From NCBI GenBank assembly GCA_050949905.1, contig JBMNGP010000038.1:1-64000 (forward strand): a DNA stretch of 64,000 nt, written 5' to 3'. Positions 9,145-17,296 of this stretch are shown in pieces. The position numbers were made by a program, and so were the translations under genes. How positions within the stretch are numbered: position 1 is the stretch's first letter; each line of letters opens with the position of its first letter. The notes beneath the pieces are model-generated. The model was not told where the DNA came from. It ran no database searches and was given only the letters and a program-made list of their open reading frames with translations. Origin of the DNA: DUML01 sp050949905 (GTDB lineage Bacteria; Bacillota; Desulfitobacteriia; Desulfitobacteriales; Syntrophobotulaceae).

Positions 9145-9292
9145 GTACCCCCTCACGCTTCGCCAAAGTTAGCAAGAGAGCCTACCCTCTTTTCGAGGTG
9201 TCGGCTCTCTTTATCTGGGTTCGAAGCGGTCTAACGCTAGAGTAAAAAGTGGGACAGGAGAAGTGGGACAGGAGAACCGTCCCCTTGTCCCA
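9145..9292. repeat. Dispersed repeat block, copy A
   Basis: The block runs: CTCACGCTTCGCCAAAGTTA, the GAGAGCC hairpin (9174-9211), a TTCGAAGCGGTCTAAC segment, then two GTGGGACAGGAG units ending in CCGTCCCCTTGTCCC. It matches copy B at 9959-10141 segment by segment with scattered substitutions. It is not coding, though the coiled-coil gene on the minus strand reads into it. Confidence 0.8.
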
Positions 9293-9744
9293 TTGGTTTC
9301 TATTTGATTTTCCCGGAAATCGAATAAAGCAGTAACTTTTTCCGACAGATTATGTTCGATGCGAGCCTGGCTTTGTCTCACCTTAACCACATCTTCTTCA
9401 AGTCTTATTGAGCTTTCCCTGAGGATACTTATATCTTCTTCAAATTTTATTGAGTTTTCTTTGAGGATACCTATATCTTCTTCAAGTTTTATTGTGTTTT
9501 CCTTGAGGATACTTATATCTTCTTCAAGTTTTATTGAGTTTTCCTTGAGGATACTTATATCTTCTTCAAGTTTTATTGAGTTTTCCTTGAGGATACTTAT
9601 ATCTTCTTCGAGTCTTATTGAGTTTTCTTTGAGGACATTTATATCTTCTTGCATTTGTTCCTGGTTCACTGCCAGGGTGTCTACACATTTGGTAAGTATG
9701 CTAAGCTGTTCCAGTACTAGCTCTTGAAATTTCTCATTCTCCAT
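9211..9744 (-). CDS. Repetitive coiled-coil protein of unknown function
   Basis: About 177 residues, beginning MENEKFQELVLEQLSIL after a strong AGGAGGAGAAATA site. Residues about 35-120 are six tandem copies of a 14-residue unit of the type EEDISILKENSIKL, two heptads with hydrophobic a/d positions, so a long parallel coiled coil is expected. On DNA the unit is a 42-bp repeat. No enzymatic motif or signal peptide is seen. The last 28 residues (from TNGTRGRFS) are encoded by the dispersed repeat block at 9145-9292, so the original C-terminus seems to have been replaced when that repeat inserted. Similar short coiled-coil proteins are common in Clostridia without known function. Confidence 0.7.
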   Translation of the reverse strand: MENEKFQELVLEQLSILTKCVDTLAVNQEQMQEDINVLKENSIRLEEDISILKENSIKLEEDISILKENSIKLEEDISILKENTIKLEEDIGILKENSIKFEEDISILRESSIRLEEDVVKVRQSQARIEHNLSEKVTALFDFRENQIETNGTRGRFSCPTSPVPLFTLALDRFEPR

Positions 9745-9958
9745 TATTTCTCCTCCTAAGACGGAAAATATAGAGTGTCAAAGTATTTAGTATTTCCTTT
9801 ATTATCCATAGTATCATTTAATCTAGCTGCTTACAATCCCAGTTATTAAAAAGTCAAATAGTTTATGTGCGAAAATAGAACCCTAACCTCTCTCTAATTA
9901 ACGGCTTTAAAATTATTAGAGATCTAAGGGGTTGTATCTTCCATCTAGACTACGGAGT

Positions 9959-10141
9959 CGTACCTCCTCACGCTTCGCCAAAGTTAGCAAGAGAGCCGAA
10001 CTCCTTTCAAAGGTATCGGCTCTCTCTATTATCTGAGTTCGAAGTGGTCTAACTCTAGAGTAAAAAGTGGGACAGGAGAACCGTCCCCTTGTCCCAAAAA
10101 GTGGGACAGGAGAACCGTCCCCTTGTCCCACCCTTGTCCCA
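9959..10141. repeat. Dispersed repeat block, copy B
   Basis: Same order as copy A (CTCACGCTTCGCC segment, hairpin 9990-10026, TTCGAAGTGGTCTAAC segment) followed by GTGGGACAGGAGAACCGTCC units repeated twice and a truncated third. The rest of 9745-9958 is AT-rich and shows no gene. Copies A and B flank the coiled-coil gene in the same orientation. Confidence 0.8.
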
Positions 10142-10147
10142 CTTGTT

Positions 10148-12940
10148 TTATTGTACTATTTCGGCTAAGGCGTTAATCAGGCTTTCCAGCTGCTCGCCGT
10201 AGGTGCCGTAGTCTGCCCAGCGTCCTTCGCGGGCGGCTTGCTGCTGGGCGAGGAAGACTTCGTTAATCTTAGCGGCCAGTTCCGGCAGGCTTAAGTCGGC
10301 TCCTGGCTCAGTCCCCGGTGTTTCAGGAGTGGTCGGGGTGTCTGTTCCTGGTGTTTCCGGGGTGGTGGGGGTCTCTGTTCCTGGGGTTCCCGGTGTCTCG
10401 GGCTCCGTGGGCGTTGTGTCTTTAAGTTCTCCGAAGAGTTTGGTTAAGGCTTGGTCTAAGGTGCTTTCCATGACCAGGGTGTTGTTATAGTAGAGCAGAA
10501 CCCGGCGCAGCTCCGGGATACTGCGGTTTTGGGAGAGGATAAAGAGCGGTTCGACATAGAGGATCCGGCCTTCAATGGGGATGGTTAAGAGGTTGCCCCG
10601 CACGACATTGGAACCGCCCTGGCTCCAGAGAGTTAATTGCTGGGAGATGATAGGATCCTGGTCGATATAGGCATCGATTTGGCTGGGTCCTTCGATCAGC
10701 TGCCCGCGGGGGAAGTTATAAAGGAATAATTTGCCGTAATTTTCCCCATCGTTGCCGGCTGCCAGCCAGGCTACCATGTTATTGCGGTTTAGGGGGGTAA
10801 AGGGTAGTTTGAGAATGAATTCAGCTTTATCCTGACCCGGTAATTGCATGGTAACATAATAAGGTTCGACCGGAGTTTCGGTGCCGCTGTATTTTTCTAC
10901 GGCAATTTCCCAGACGTTTTCCCGGTTATAGAAGTCTTGGGTGTCAGTCATGTGATAATGTTTCAGCATGGCGGCTTGAATATTGAAGTAATCTACCGGA
11001 TAGCGGATGTGCCCCTCCAGGGCGGCGGGGAATTCTGCCCTGTCTTTGATGAGCCCGGGGAAAATGCCTTCCCAGGCTTTGATCAGCGGGTCGGTGTCAT
11101 CAAACTGATAGATGGAGACATCACCGTTATAAGCATCGACAACAATTTTGACGGAATTGCGGATATAGTTTATCTGGCCGGTGGGCTGAGCATAAGGGTA
11201 GTAACCGGAAGCCGTATAGCCGTCCATCAGCCAGTAAATCTTGCCCTCGGCTATTACCGGGTAAGCGTTGCTGTCTAAGTGGATGAAGGGAGCGGCTTTG
11301 CGGATTCTGTCCACAATGTTGCGGTGGTAGAGGATTTTGCTCTCGGGGGTTATTTCATCGGAGAAGATGAGGATGGGCTTGCCGAAGTTCAGGGCGTAAA
11401 GGAGGCGGCGGAAGGTAGTGAGCTTTACTCCGTCTTTACCTGTATAGCGGACGATTTCTTTGGGGGCATTGTCGCCTTCTTTGTTCTCTTCAGTTTCTTT
11501 AGCTTGCCCGAACTCGCCATTTTTGGTGCCAACCACGATGAATTCGTTGGTCAGTTCCCCGAAGTAGATTTCCGGCTGAGTTAGGGGGATATCCACTTGG
11601 CTTTTGACTGGGATATCGCTGAAATAATAGGTAGGATGGCCATTGACAGTAATCTTATTGACAGGAGACATAGCCAGCCCATAACCATGGGTGTATTTAA
11701 AATGGCGGTTGATTAAAGTCTGAGCCTGCTCGGGCAGGGAGTCGACATTCAGTTCCCGGATGGAGAGCATGACTTGGCTGGACTCCTCGCCAATTTTATA
11801 GCGGTCGATATCAATATCATTGAATTCATTATAGAGGGTCAGGGATTGATTCTGGTTGTAATGCTGTTTTAACGGCCGGTAATCGAGCAGGCGGATGTTA
11901 TTGATCGTTGCCTTATTTCTTTCTAAAACAGCCGGGGATAGTTGGCCGCTGGCAATCGGGTATTCCGTCTCGATGATATCGGAGAGCCCATAAGCGTCGC
12001 GGGTAGCTTGGATATGGTGATTAATATAGGGGGCTTCCCGCTCCAGCTGGTTGGGGCTGACGACAAACTTTTCAAAGAGCCCTCCGATAATCCCTCCCGT
12101 AATGGTGACAAGGAGTAGTATAGCCGGGGCAGCCAAAAAGAGCCGGAACTTTTTCAGGCGGATATTGATGAGGGCTATAATTACCAGGATTATGCCTACA
12201 AAGCGTTCAATTTTCAGCAGTGGCAGTTGGATATTAACATCAGTATAGCCGGCACCATAAAGGGATGCTGAGGGTGATACCAAAAGGTCGGCCATTGCCA
12301 GCCCGCGGGTTAAAGTATACCAGAGCAGGATTATGGCTAACAGAATAGAAAAATGGCTCAGGGCTTTAGGCGAGAGCCTGGTTTTTAAGCCGGCAAAATT
12401 AATGGCACTGCCGATAACATAGCCTGTCAGGACAATAATAATGGTGAAGAACAGCAGGCTGAAGAAAGAGGCGCTGAGCAGGGAATATAAGGGATAATGA
12501 AAGAAGTAGTAGGAAAGATCCCGGCCCAAGATGGGATCTACCTGCCCGGTTGGCGCAGAGTTCATAAAGAGCAGGACTTTATCCCACATCTTGGGCAGCA
12601 CCCAGACCCAAAACAAGGAAAGGGCAAAGGAAATGAGAATCAGAATTTTCTTGCTGAGGCTGAATTCGCGTTGAATTACCTCCATTCCGGCTACCATGCG
12701 CGGGCGTCTTTTGATCCGGAATTGATCGGCCATGGGCAGGGTATTAGCTAAGAGGAAAATAAAGCCCAGAAGCCAGAGAAGGAATTTGATTAGTAATTCC
12801 CCGAGGATTGGCTTGAGGAAAACCTGGGTGAGCTGAAGGCTTTGGTACCACAGGTAATCGGTATAATAACCGATGATGATTGCCAGCGCTGCCAGCAGTA
12901 TAATCAGCAGCCCGGCAATTTTATAATATTTGCGTCCCAT
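10148..12940 (-). CDS. UPF0182 family large membrane protein
   Basis: A 930-residue protein matching the UPF0182 family found in Actinobacteria, Cyanobacteria and Clostridia. The first 330 residues contain about seven or eight hydrophobic segments, the first at residues 8-28. A large soluble, probably external domain follows (YDVN..., GKPILIFSDEITPESKILYHRNI, VYFEPLFIL-type segments). Near residues 845-885 is a Thr/Pro/Glu repeat linker (TPETPGT), then a short helical tail. The start ATG has AGGAGGT seven bases upstream. The molecular role is unknown. It is monocistronic as far as can be seen; its stop lies just beyond the end of dispersed repeat block B. Confidence 0.93.
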   Translation of the reverse strand: MGRKYYKIAGLLIILLAALAIIIGYYTDYLWYQSLQLTQVFLKPILGELLIKFLLWLLGFIFLLANTLPMADQFRIKRRPRMVAGMEVIQREFSLSKKILILISFALSLFWVWVLPKMWDKVLLFMNSAPTGQVDPILGRDLSYYFFHYPLYSLLSASFFSLLFFTIIIVLTGYVIGSAINFAGLKTRLSPKALSHFSILLAIILLWYTLTRGLAMADLLVSPSASLYGAGYTDVNIQLPLLKIERFVGIILVIIALINIRLKKFRLFLAAPAILLLVTITGGIIGGLFEKFVVSPNQLEREAPYINHHIQATRDAYGLSDIIETEYPIASGQLSPAVLERNKATINNIRLLDYRPLKQHYNQNQSLTLYNEFNDIDIDRYKIGEESSQVMLSIRELNVDSLPEQAQTLINRHFKYTHGYGLAMSPVNKITVNGHPTYYFSDIPVKSQVDIPLTQPEIYFGELTNEFIVVGTKNGEFGQAKETEENKEGDNAPKEIVRYTGKDGVKLTTFRRLLYALNFGKPILIFSDEITPESKILYHRNIVDRIRKAAPFIHLDSNAYPVIAEGKIYWLMDGYTASGYYPYAQPTGQINYIRNSVKIVVDAYNGDVSIYQFDDTDPLIKAWEGIFPGLIKDRAEFPAALEGHIRYPVDYFNIQAAMLKHYHMTDTQDFYNRENVWEIAVEKYSGTETPVEPYYVTMQLPGQDKAEFILKLPFTPLNRNNMVAWLAAGNDGENYGKLFLYNFPRGQLIEGPSQIDAYIDQDPIISQQLTLWSQGGSNVVRGNLLTIPIEGRILYVEPLFILSQNRSIPELRRVLLYYNNTLVMESTLDQALTKLFGELKDTTPTEPETPGTPGTETPTTPETPGTDTPTTPETPGTEPGADLSLPELAAKINEVFLAQQQAAREGRWADYGTYGEQLESLINALAEIVQ

Positions 12941-13141
12941 TTTTACCTCCTAATGAACATTCAGATTTTATGTATGAGTTGTAAAGAGTTCCAAATTTAT
13001 TAAAAAGCTTGCTGGTTTATAAGAAAGGCTTGCTGTTTTATAAAATGCTTGCTATGTACTAGCTTATCATACGGGGAGACAGTTCGTCATTAGATAATAA
13101 GTAGTATTTTGGAGAAATTCCGGTGTGCTAGGCTTGCCAAT
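12941..13141. other. Intergenic region with short degenerate repeats
   Basis: Promoter region of the UPF0182 gene. At 13006-13060 a unit near GCTTGCTGTTTTATAA appears three times (spacing about 22). No gene is seen. Confidence 0.5.
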
Positions 13142-13184
13142 AAAAACACCCTTTCCTTTTATTATTAAAAGTGAGAGGGTGTTT
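13142..13184 (-). terminator. Rho-independent terminator of the YtvI-like gene
   Basis: AAACACCCT (13144-13152) pairs with AGGGTGTTT (13176-13184); on the minus strand the stem is followed by a T-rich run. It stands 48 bases after the stop of the gene at 13232. Confidence 0.8.
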
Positions 13185-13231
13185 GAGGTAATAAGGAAAT
13201 GAATGCGTCTGCTTGTATTTTTAGGCACGGG

Positions 13232-14305
13232 TTAGATCCGGAAGTTTAGCCGGATGATCCCGACTTTGACTAAGGCCTTGTAGAAAATGAACGCCAGCGG
13301 GAAGAGGAAGACTCCCAGCACACCCATGAATTTAAAACCTACCCAGATGCTTATTAATGTGGAGATGGCGCTTAAGCCAATGCGTTCGCCTAAAATCTTG
13401 GGTTCCAGAACCCGTCTGATTACAAGTATTATGACATAGAGAATGACAAGGCCTAAACCTAAGAATACATTCCCCCTGAGGAAGGAGACTATAGCCCAGG
13501 GCATTAGCACTGAGCCGGTTCCTAAGACGGGCAGGACATCAACCACCACAATGATTAAGGAAATAATTACGGCATATTTGACCTTGAGAATTGACAGGCC
13601 AATGAAAGCTAAGATGAAAGTAATAGTGCTTAAGATCAGCTGGGCGTTGAGAAAACCAAAGGTAGCTCTGCGCAGATCGCCAAGGATGTAGAAAACTTTG
13701 TGCTTAGATGAATCCTTAAAGAAAGAATAAAAACGGCGATGGATGTTTTCCAACTGGAAGCCGAAGAGATAAACTGCCAACAAATAAATTAGGAAGAGGA
13801 AAAAGATATTAGGTATTGCAGTGGAGAGGGTATAGGAATAATCGACAACTCTCGCGACCAGGTTGACACTGGTGAGATCATTGATAGTAGTCAAGATCAT
13901 TTGGTTGATTTGGGCAGCGGTTTCGGGGGGCAGCAAGCCAATGGTGCTTTGAATCTGCTGGGTAAGGTTTAAAAACCAGAGCTGGATCTGGGAGCCGTTG
14001 GACTGGATAAAGTGGAGTAAGCCCAGAAGCTGAACATATATTTTATTTATTATGAAGTAAGCCAGCAAACCGAGGACAGCTAAAAAGAGCAAATAAGTAA
14101 CTGTATTGGAAATCCCCTTACTGCATTTAAATTGCTTGCGCAGCCAGTCGCTAAGGGGTTCAAGAGCAAGAGCAGTCAAGTAGGCTAGGATGAAAGGCAC
14201 GAAGTGCGGAAAGATTTTATAAAGGCCGTAGGGTATAACCAGGGTAGCAATGATGATCACTACTGCTATGAATACTCTTTTTGAATAGTCCATTAAACTT
14301 AACAT
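13232..14305 (-). CDS. AI-2E family permease, YtvI-like
   Basis: A 357-residue integral membrane protein of the AI-2 exporter (PF01594) superfamily with about eight hydrophobic segments; residues 14-60 form a double-spanning N-terminus and the C-terminal half carries the family's conserved ALGTGSVLMPWAI-like and LEPKILGERIGLSA segments. In spore formers the closest group is the sporulation protein YtvI, whose biochemical role is not clear. AAGGAATGACGTC precedes ATG 14305. The gene is transcribed away from the S41 peptidase gene, with a terminator at 13142. Confidence 0.85.
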   Translation of the reverse strand: MLSLMDYSKRVFIAVVIIIATLVIPYGLYKIFPHFVPFILAYLTALALEPLSDWLRKQFKCSKGISNTVTYLLFLAVLGLLAYFIINKIYVQLLGLLHFIQSNGSQIQLWFLNLTQQIQSTIGLLPPETAAQINQMILTTINDLTSVNLVARVVDYSYTLSTAIPNIFFLFLIYLLAVYLFGFQLENIHRRFYSFFKDSSKHKVFYILGDLRRATFGFLNAQLILSTITFILAFIGLSILKVKYAVIISLIIVVVDVLPVLGTGSVLMPWAIVSFLRGNVFLGLGLVILYVIILVIRRVLEPKILGERIGLSAISTLISIWVGFKFMGVLGVFLFPLAFIFYKALVKVGIIRLNFRI

Positions 14306-14518
14306 GACGTCATTCCTTAGAAATTTTCTTTGGTGGTAAATAACTCTCCTATCCAGATAATATTATAGGAAAATATTGAAATATGCAATCAATCTGCCGG
14401 TATTTCTTTTTGGAGAAATGTCGGTATTTCTTTTTGGGGAAGAGGACTCCCGGAAAAAGGGATATGGTTAATTTTGTCGAATGTATTTACTTGTTTAACT
14501 AAAAAGGAGGAGTCAAAG

Positions 14519-16153
14519 ATGCGAATCGGACAACGCTTCAAAATATTTATCGTCCTAATGCTCTCAATCTGTTTGACTTTCGGAGTACCGCTTCTGGCTT
14601 ACGGCCAGGATAATTCGGCCTTAGCCGAGGTCAGGGAACTCCTCAGGGAAGACTATGTTGAACCTGTTCCTGCAAGTGTTTTAAGTGCTTCGACGATTGA
14701 GGAGATGCTGAAACGGCTTGGCGATCCCCATACTCAATACTTAACTAATGCCGAGTATAATCAGTTTTTAAATACTCTGGACAGAGCTTTTTCCGGAGTA
14801 GGAGTAGAGCTGGAGGTTGTTGCCGAGGGTGTGCTTGTTACCAGGGCAATAGAGGGTTATGGGGCAGCCAAAGCCGGGATCAAGGCCGGTGATATTATTA
14901 CCGAGGCCGGGGGCAATTCTCTGGCCGGTAAGACTGCCGAATACTGTGTTTCCGTACTTAGAGGAGAAGCAGGCAGTAAAGTTCAGCTTAAAGTGAAGAG
15001 AGCCGGCCAGATTTTAAGTTTTACCGTAGAAAGAATGGTAATTGAACTGCCGCTGGTTGAAAGTGAGGTTTTGGAAAGCCATATCGGATATATAGCAGTT
15101 TATTCTTTTGGGCAGGATACGGTCGCCGAATTTAAAAAGAATGCCCTGGCACTTAAAGAAAAAGGGGTAGATTCTTGGATTATTGACCTTAGAGATAACG
15201 GTGGCGGTTATACGCAGGCTGCCTTAGAGTTGTTGGGATTTTTTATTGGAGAGAAGTCTGCTGTGATCTTAAAGGACAGGTCTATCCTGGCTATTAACCA
15301 TAACGCGGTTAGACAAGATTTTATTCTGGAAGGGCCTATCGTCCTTCTGACTAATGGTTATACCGGCAGTTCTTCCGAGATTGTGAGCGCAGCCATTAAG
15401 GACCATAATAAAGCGACCATAATCGGGGAAAATACTATTGGCTCCGGCCGGGTTAAAGCCTTAATGCCTTTGTCTAACGGCGATTATCTGAAAATGACGG
15501 TCAATAAGTTTTATTCCCCTCATAATAAGCCGATTGACGAAGTGGGCATAGCTCCCCATTTGGATCTTAAAGGCTTGGATGAATTGCAGGCCGCTGTTTT
15601 ACTGTTAAAAGAATATAATAAGCAGGTAGTAAAGACGGCTGCCGGTGATAAATCAGGTTACCTGCAATTTAGGTTTGGAGTTAATGATTTTGCAGTTGCC
15701 GTCAAAGATTTAAGGACCGCCGAAAATTGGCGGCAGGGCAGGGAGATGCTGACATCCGCAGCCGGAGTCAAGGCTTTGAAGATTGGAGGCTTAAACGGCT
15801 GGGAACCCATAGCCGAGGGATTTCTTCAGGATCTTGCGCGAGTGTATTACCCCGACTATATAAAGGCAGGCAATCTTCCGGAAATACCTTTGGACAAGGT
15901 TTTTAGGGTAACTTTCTCCAATGATATGAATTGGCAGTCGGTGACTGCTGATAAAATAGAGCTGATAAACAGCGCAACCGGAGAGAGACTGGAGACGAAG
16001 CTGACTTTTGTGGATAAGCGGGTTATGACTGTAACACCGAAGGCTAAGCTTAAAGCTGCCGGTGAGTATTGGCTGGTTGTTCACTCTACGATTAAGGATG
16101 CCGCCGGCAGGAATATCACCGGGGGAGTGGCTGTGGCCAAGACCGTTAAATAG
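14519..16153 (+). CDS. S41-family C-terminal processing peptidase-like protein, PDZ domain, catalytic Lys replaced
   Basis: The ATG at 14519 is chosen for AAAAAGGAGG at 14501-14510; it gives 544 residues with a Sec signal peptide ending near AYGQ. A PDZ domain lies at about 85-175 and an S41 peptidase domain at about 190-360. The nucleophile Ser is kept in GSSSEIVSAA, but the motif that is GKGxVQ in CtpA/Prc reads GSGRVK, so the general-base Lys is Ser and the following Gln is Lys. The last 100 residues (from PLDKVFRVTFSNDM) look like a bacterial Ig-like SbsA/Big_5 domain that binds cell wall or other surface material. It may be an inactive or altered protease; an extracytoplasmic location is expected. 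Confidence 0.88.
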   Translation: MRIGQRFKIFIVLMLSICLTFGVPLLAYGQDNSALAEVRELLREDYVEPVPASVLSASTIEEMLKRLGDPHTQYLTNAEYNQFLNTLDRAFSGVGVELEVVAEGVLVTRAIEGYGAAKAGIKAGDIITEAGGNSLAGKTAEYCVSVLRGEAGSKVQLKVKRAGQILSFTVERMVIELPLVESEVLESHIGYIAVYSFGQDTVAEFKKNALALKEKGVDSWIIDLRDNGGGYTQAALELLGFFIGEKSAVILKDRSILAINHNAVRQDFILEGPIVLLTNGYTGSSSEIVSAAIKDHNKATIIGENTIGSGRVKALMPLSNGDYLKMTVNKFYSPHNKPIDEVGIAPHLDLKGLDELQAAVLLLKEYNKQVVKTAAGDKSGYLQFRFGVNDFAVAVKDLRTAENWRQGREMLTSAAGVKALKIGGLNGWEPIAEGFLQDLARVYYPDYIKAGNLPEIPLDKVFRVTFSNDMNWQSVTADKIELINSATGERLETKLTFVDKRVMTVTPKAKLKAAGEYWLVVHSTIKDAAGRNITGGVAVAKTVK

Positions 16154-16253
16154 GATCCTTCAGTCTCCTTGTACCAATACTAACAAGTAATGTATAAAAA
16201 ACACCTTTTTTGGGAAAGTATAGTAATATATTTTTCCTAAGAGGTGATTTTTT

Positions 16254-17078
16254 TTGGATGACCGACGATGCCGGAAGCTCACGGCTTTGGTCTTGAGCAC
16301 GGTTATCATCTTGAGCGTTTTCGTCCAGAGCGCCGCTGCCGCACCTGAAAAATCAACCGATCTACTGTTGGAACGGGTTAAAGGTTTCAAAGGAACAATT
16401 CTCTCCTTAGCTGCAAGTGAAAATAATCAAGTTTTAAAGTTTATTTTAGACAAGTTTGGCAGTACCGGTGTTGAAGAAAAGGGGTTGACTGATACTCAAA
16501 AGGATAGTTTCGAGAGTGAGATAGTATTTGTGATTGAACAGCTGCCATTGGCGGAAGTTCAGAGCCGCAAGCAAGCTCATAAGACTGTATTTAATAAGAC
16601 GGTACCTGATAAGACTTTATCTGCGGCTAAGGATGAAGCTCAAGGTTTAAATGACGCTGCGCCTTCTCGCAAGGAAAGCAGTGTAGATAAGCAAAATCCT
16701 TCCCGCAGCGCCAGTGCTGATGCTATGCGGGATGAGCTGGAAATCCTGGCCCGCATTATTTATGCCGAAGCCAGGGGAGAAAGCTTTGAAGGCCAGGTCG
16801 CCGTGGGAGCCGTTGTCCTAAACAGGGTTCAACATCCTGATTTCCCCAAAACCATTCGGGAAGTGATCTATCAGCCCGGACAGTTTACAGCGGTGGAAGA
16901 CAGGCAAATTGAATTGACTCCGGACGAGCGGGCTTATCAAGCCGCCCAGGCCGCCTTGGAAGGCCTTGACCCCAGTAATGGCGCAGTTTATTACTATAAC
17001 CCTAAAACAGCCACCGATAAATGGATTAGAACCCGCAGTGTAATTCGCAATATCGGCAATCATCGCTTCTGTGTGTAA
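16254..17078 (+). CDS. sleB: SleB-type spore cortex or cell wall hydrolase
   Basis: The TTG start is seven bases after AAGAGGTG. Residues 8-28 are a signal peptide ending SAAAAPEKS. A low-complexity linker follows and the Hydrolase_2/SleB catalytic domain covers the last 115 residues: LARIIYAEARGESFEGQVAV (catalytic Glu in the EARGE motif), AVVLNRV and the end TRSVIRNIGNHRFCV. SleB is a lytic transglycosylase that degrades cortex peptidoglycan during germination. A peptidoglycan-binding repeat usually found at the N-terminus is not obvious here, so it may be a CwlJ/SleB relative acting on vegetative wall. The gene stands alone. Confidence 0.87.
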   Translation: MDDRRCRKLTALVLSTVIILSVFVQSAAAAPEKSTDLLLERVKGFKGTILSLAASENNQVLKFILDKFGSTGVEEKGLTDTQKDSFESEIVFVIEQLPLAEVQSRKQAHKTVFNKTVPDKTLSAAKDEAQGLNDAAPSRKESSVDKQNPSRSASADAMRDELEILARIIYAEARGESFEGQVAVGAVVLNRVQHPDFPKTIREVIYQPGQFTAVEDRQIELTPDERAYQAAQAALEGLDPSNGAVYYYNPKTATDKWIRTRSVIRNIGNHRFCV

Positions 17079-17116
17079 GAGGCTATGAAATATGTCGGTT
17101 GATTGTAAGGAAATTG

Positions 17117-17159
17117 AGGGACATACCTTAAGGTAGTATTACCTGGCAGGTATGTCCCT
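17117..17159 (+). terminator. Stem-loop after sleB
   Basis: AGGGACATACCT (17117-17128) and AGGTATGTCCCT (17148-17159) form a perfect 12-bp stem with a smaller internal hairpin (AGGTA/TACCT). There is no T-run, so it may be a terminator or a 3' stabilising structure. Confidence 0.55.
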
Positions 17160-17296
17160 ATTACTTGTTCAGACAGCTTTGGCGGTTAGGTTTAGGTGTG
17201 GTTCGCTAGGGAGAGGTGGAACTTCTTCCGCTGTCCCTTCATATTATGTCTTAGCAAGATTGCAGGTAATTTTTTGGACATATGGGAGGGGAAAAG

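Noticed and set aside
9359..9727. Plus-strand frame with SSSFIEFSLRILI repeats
   Set aside because: Antisense of the coiled-coil repeat, with no ribosome binding site.
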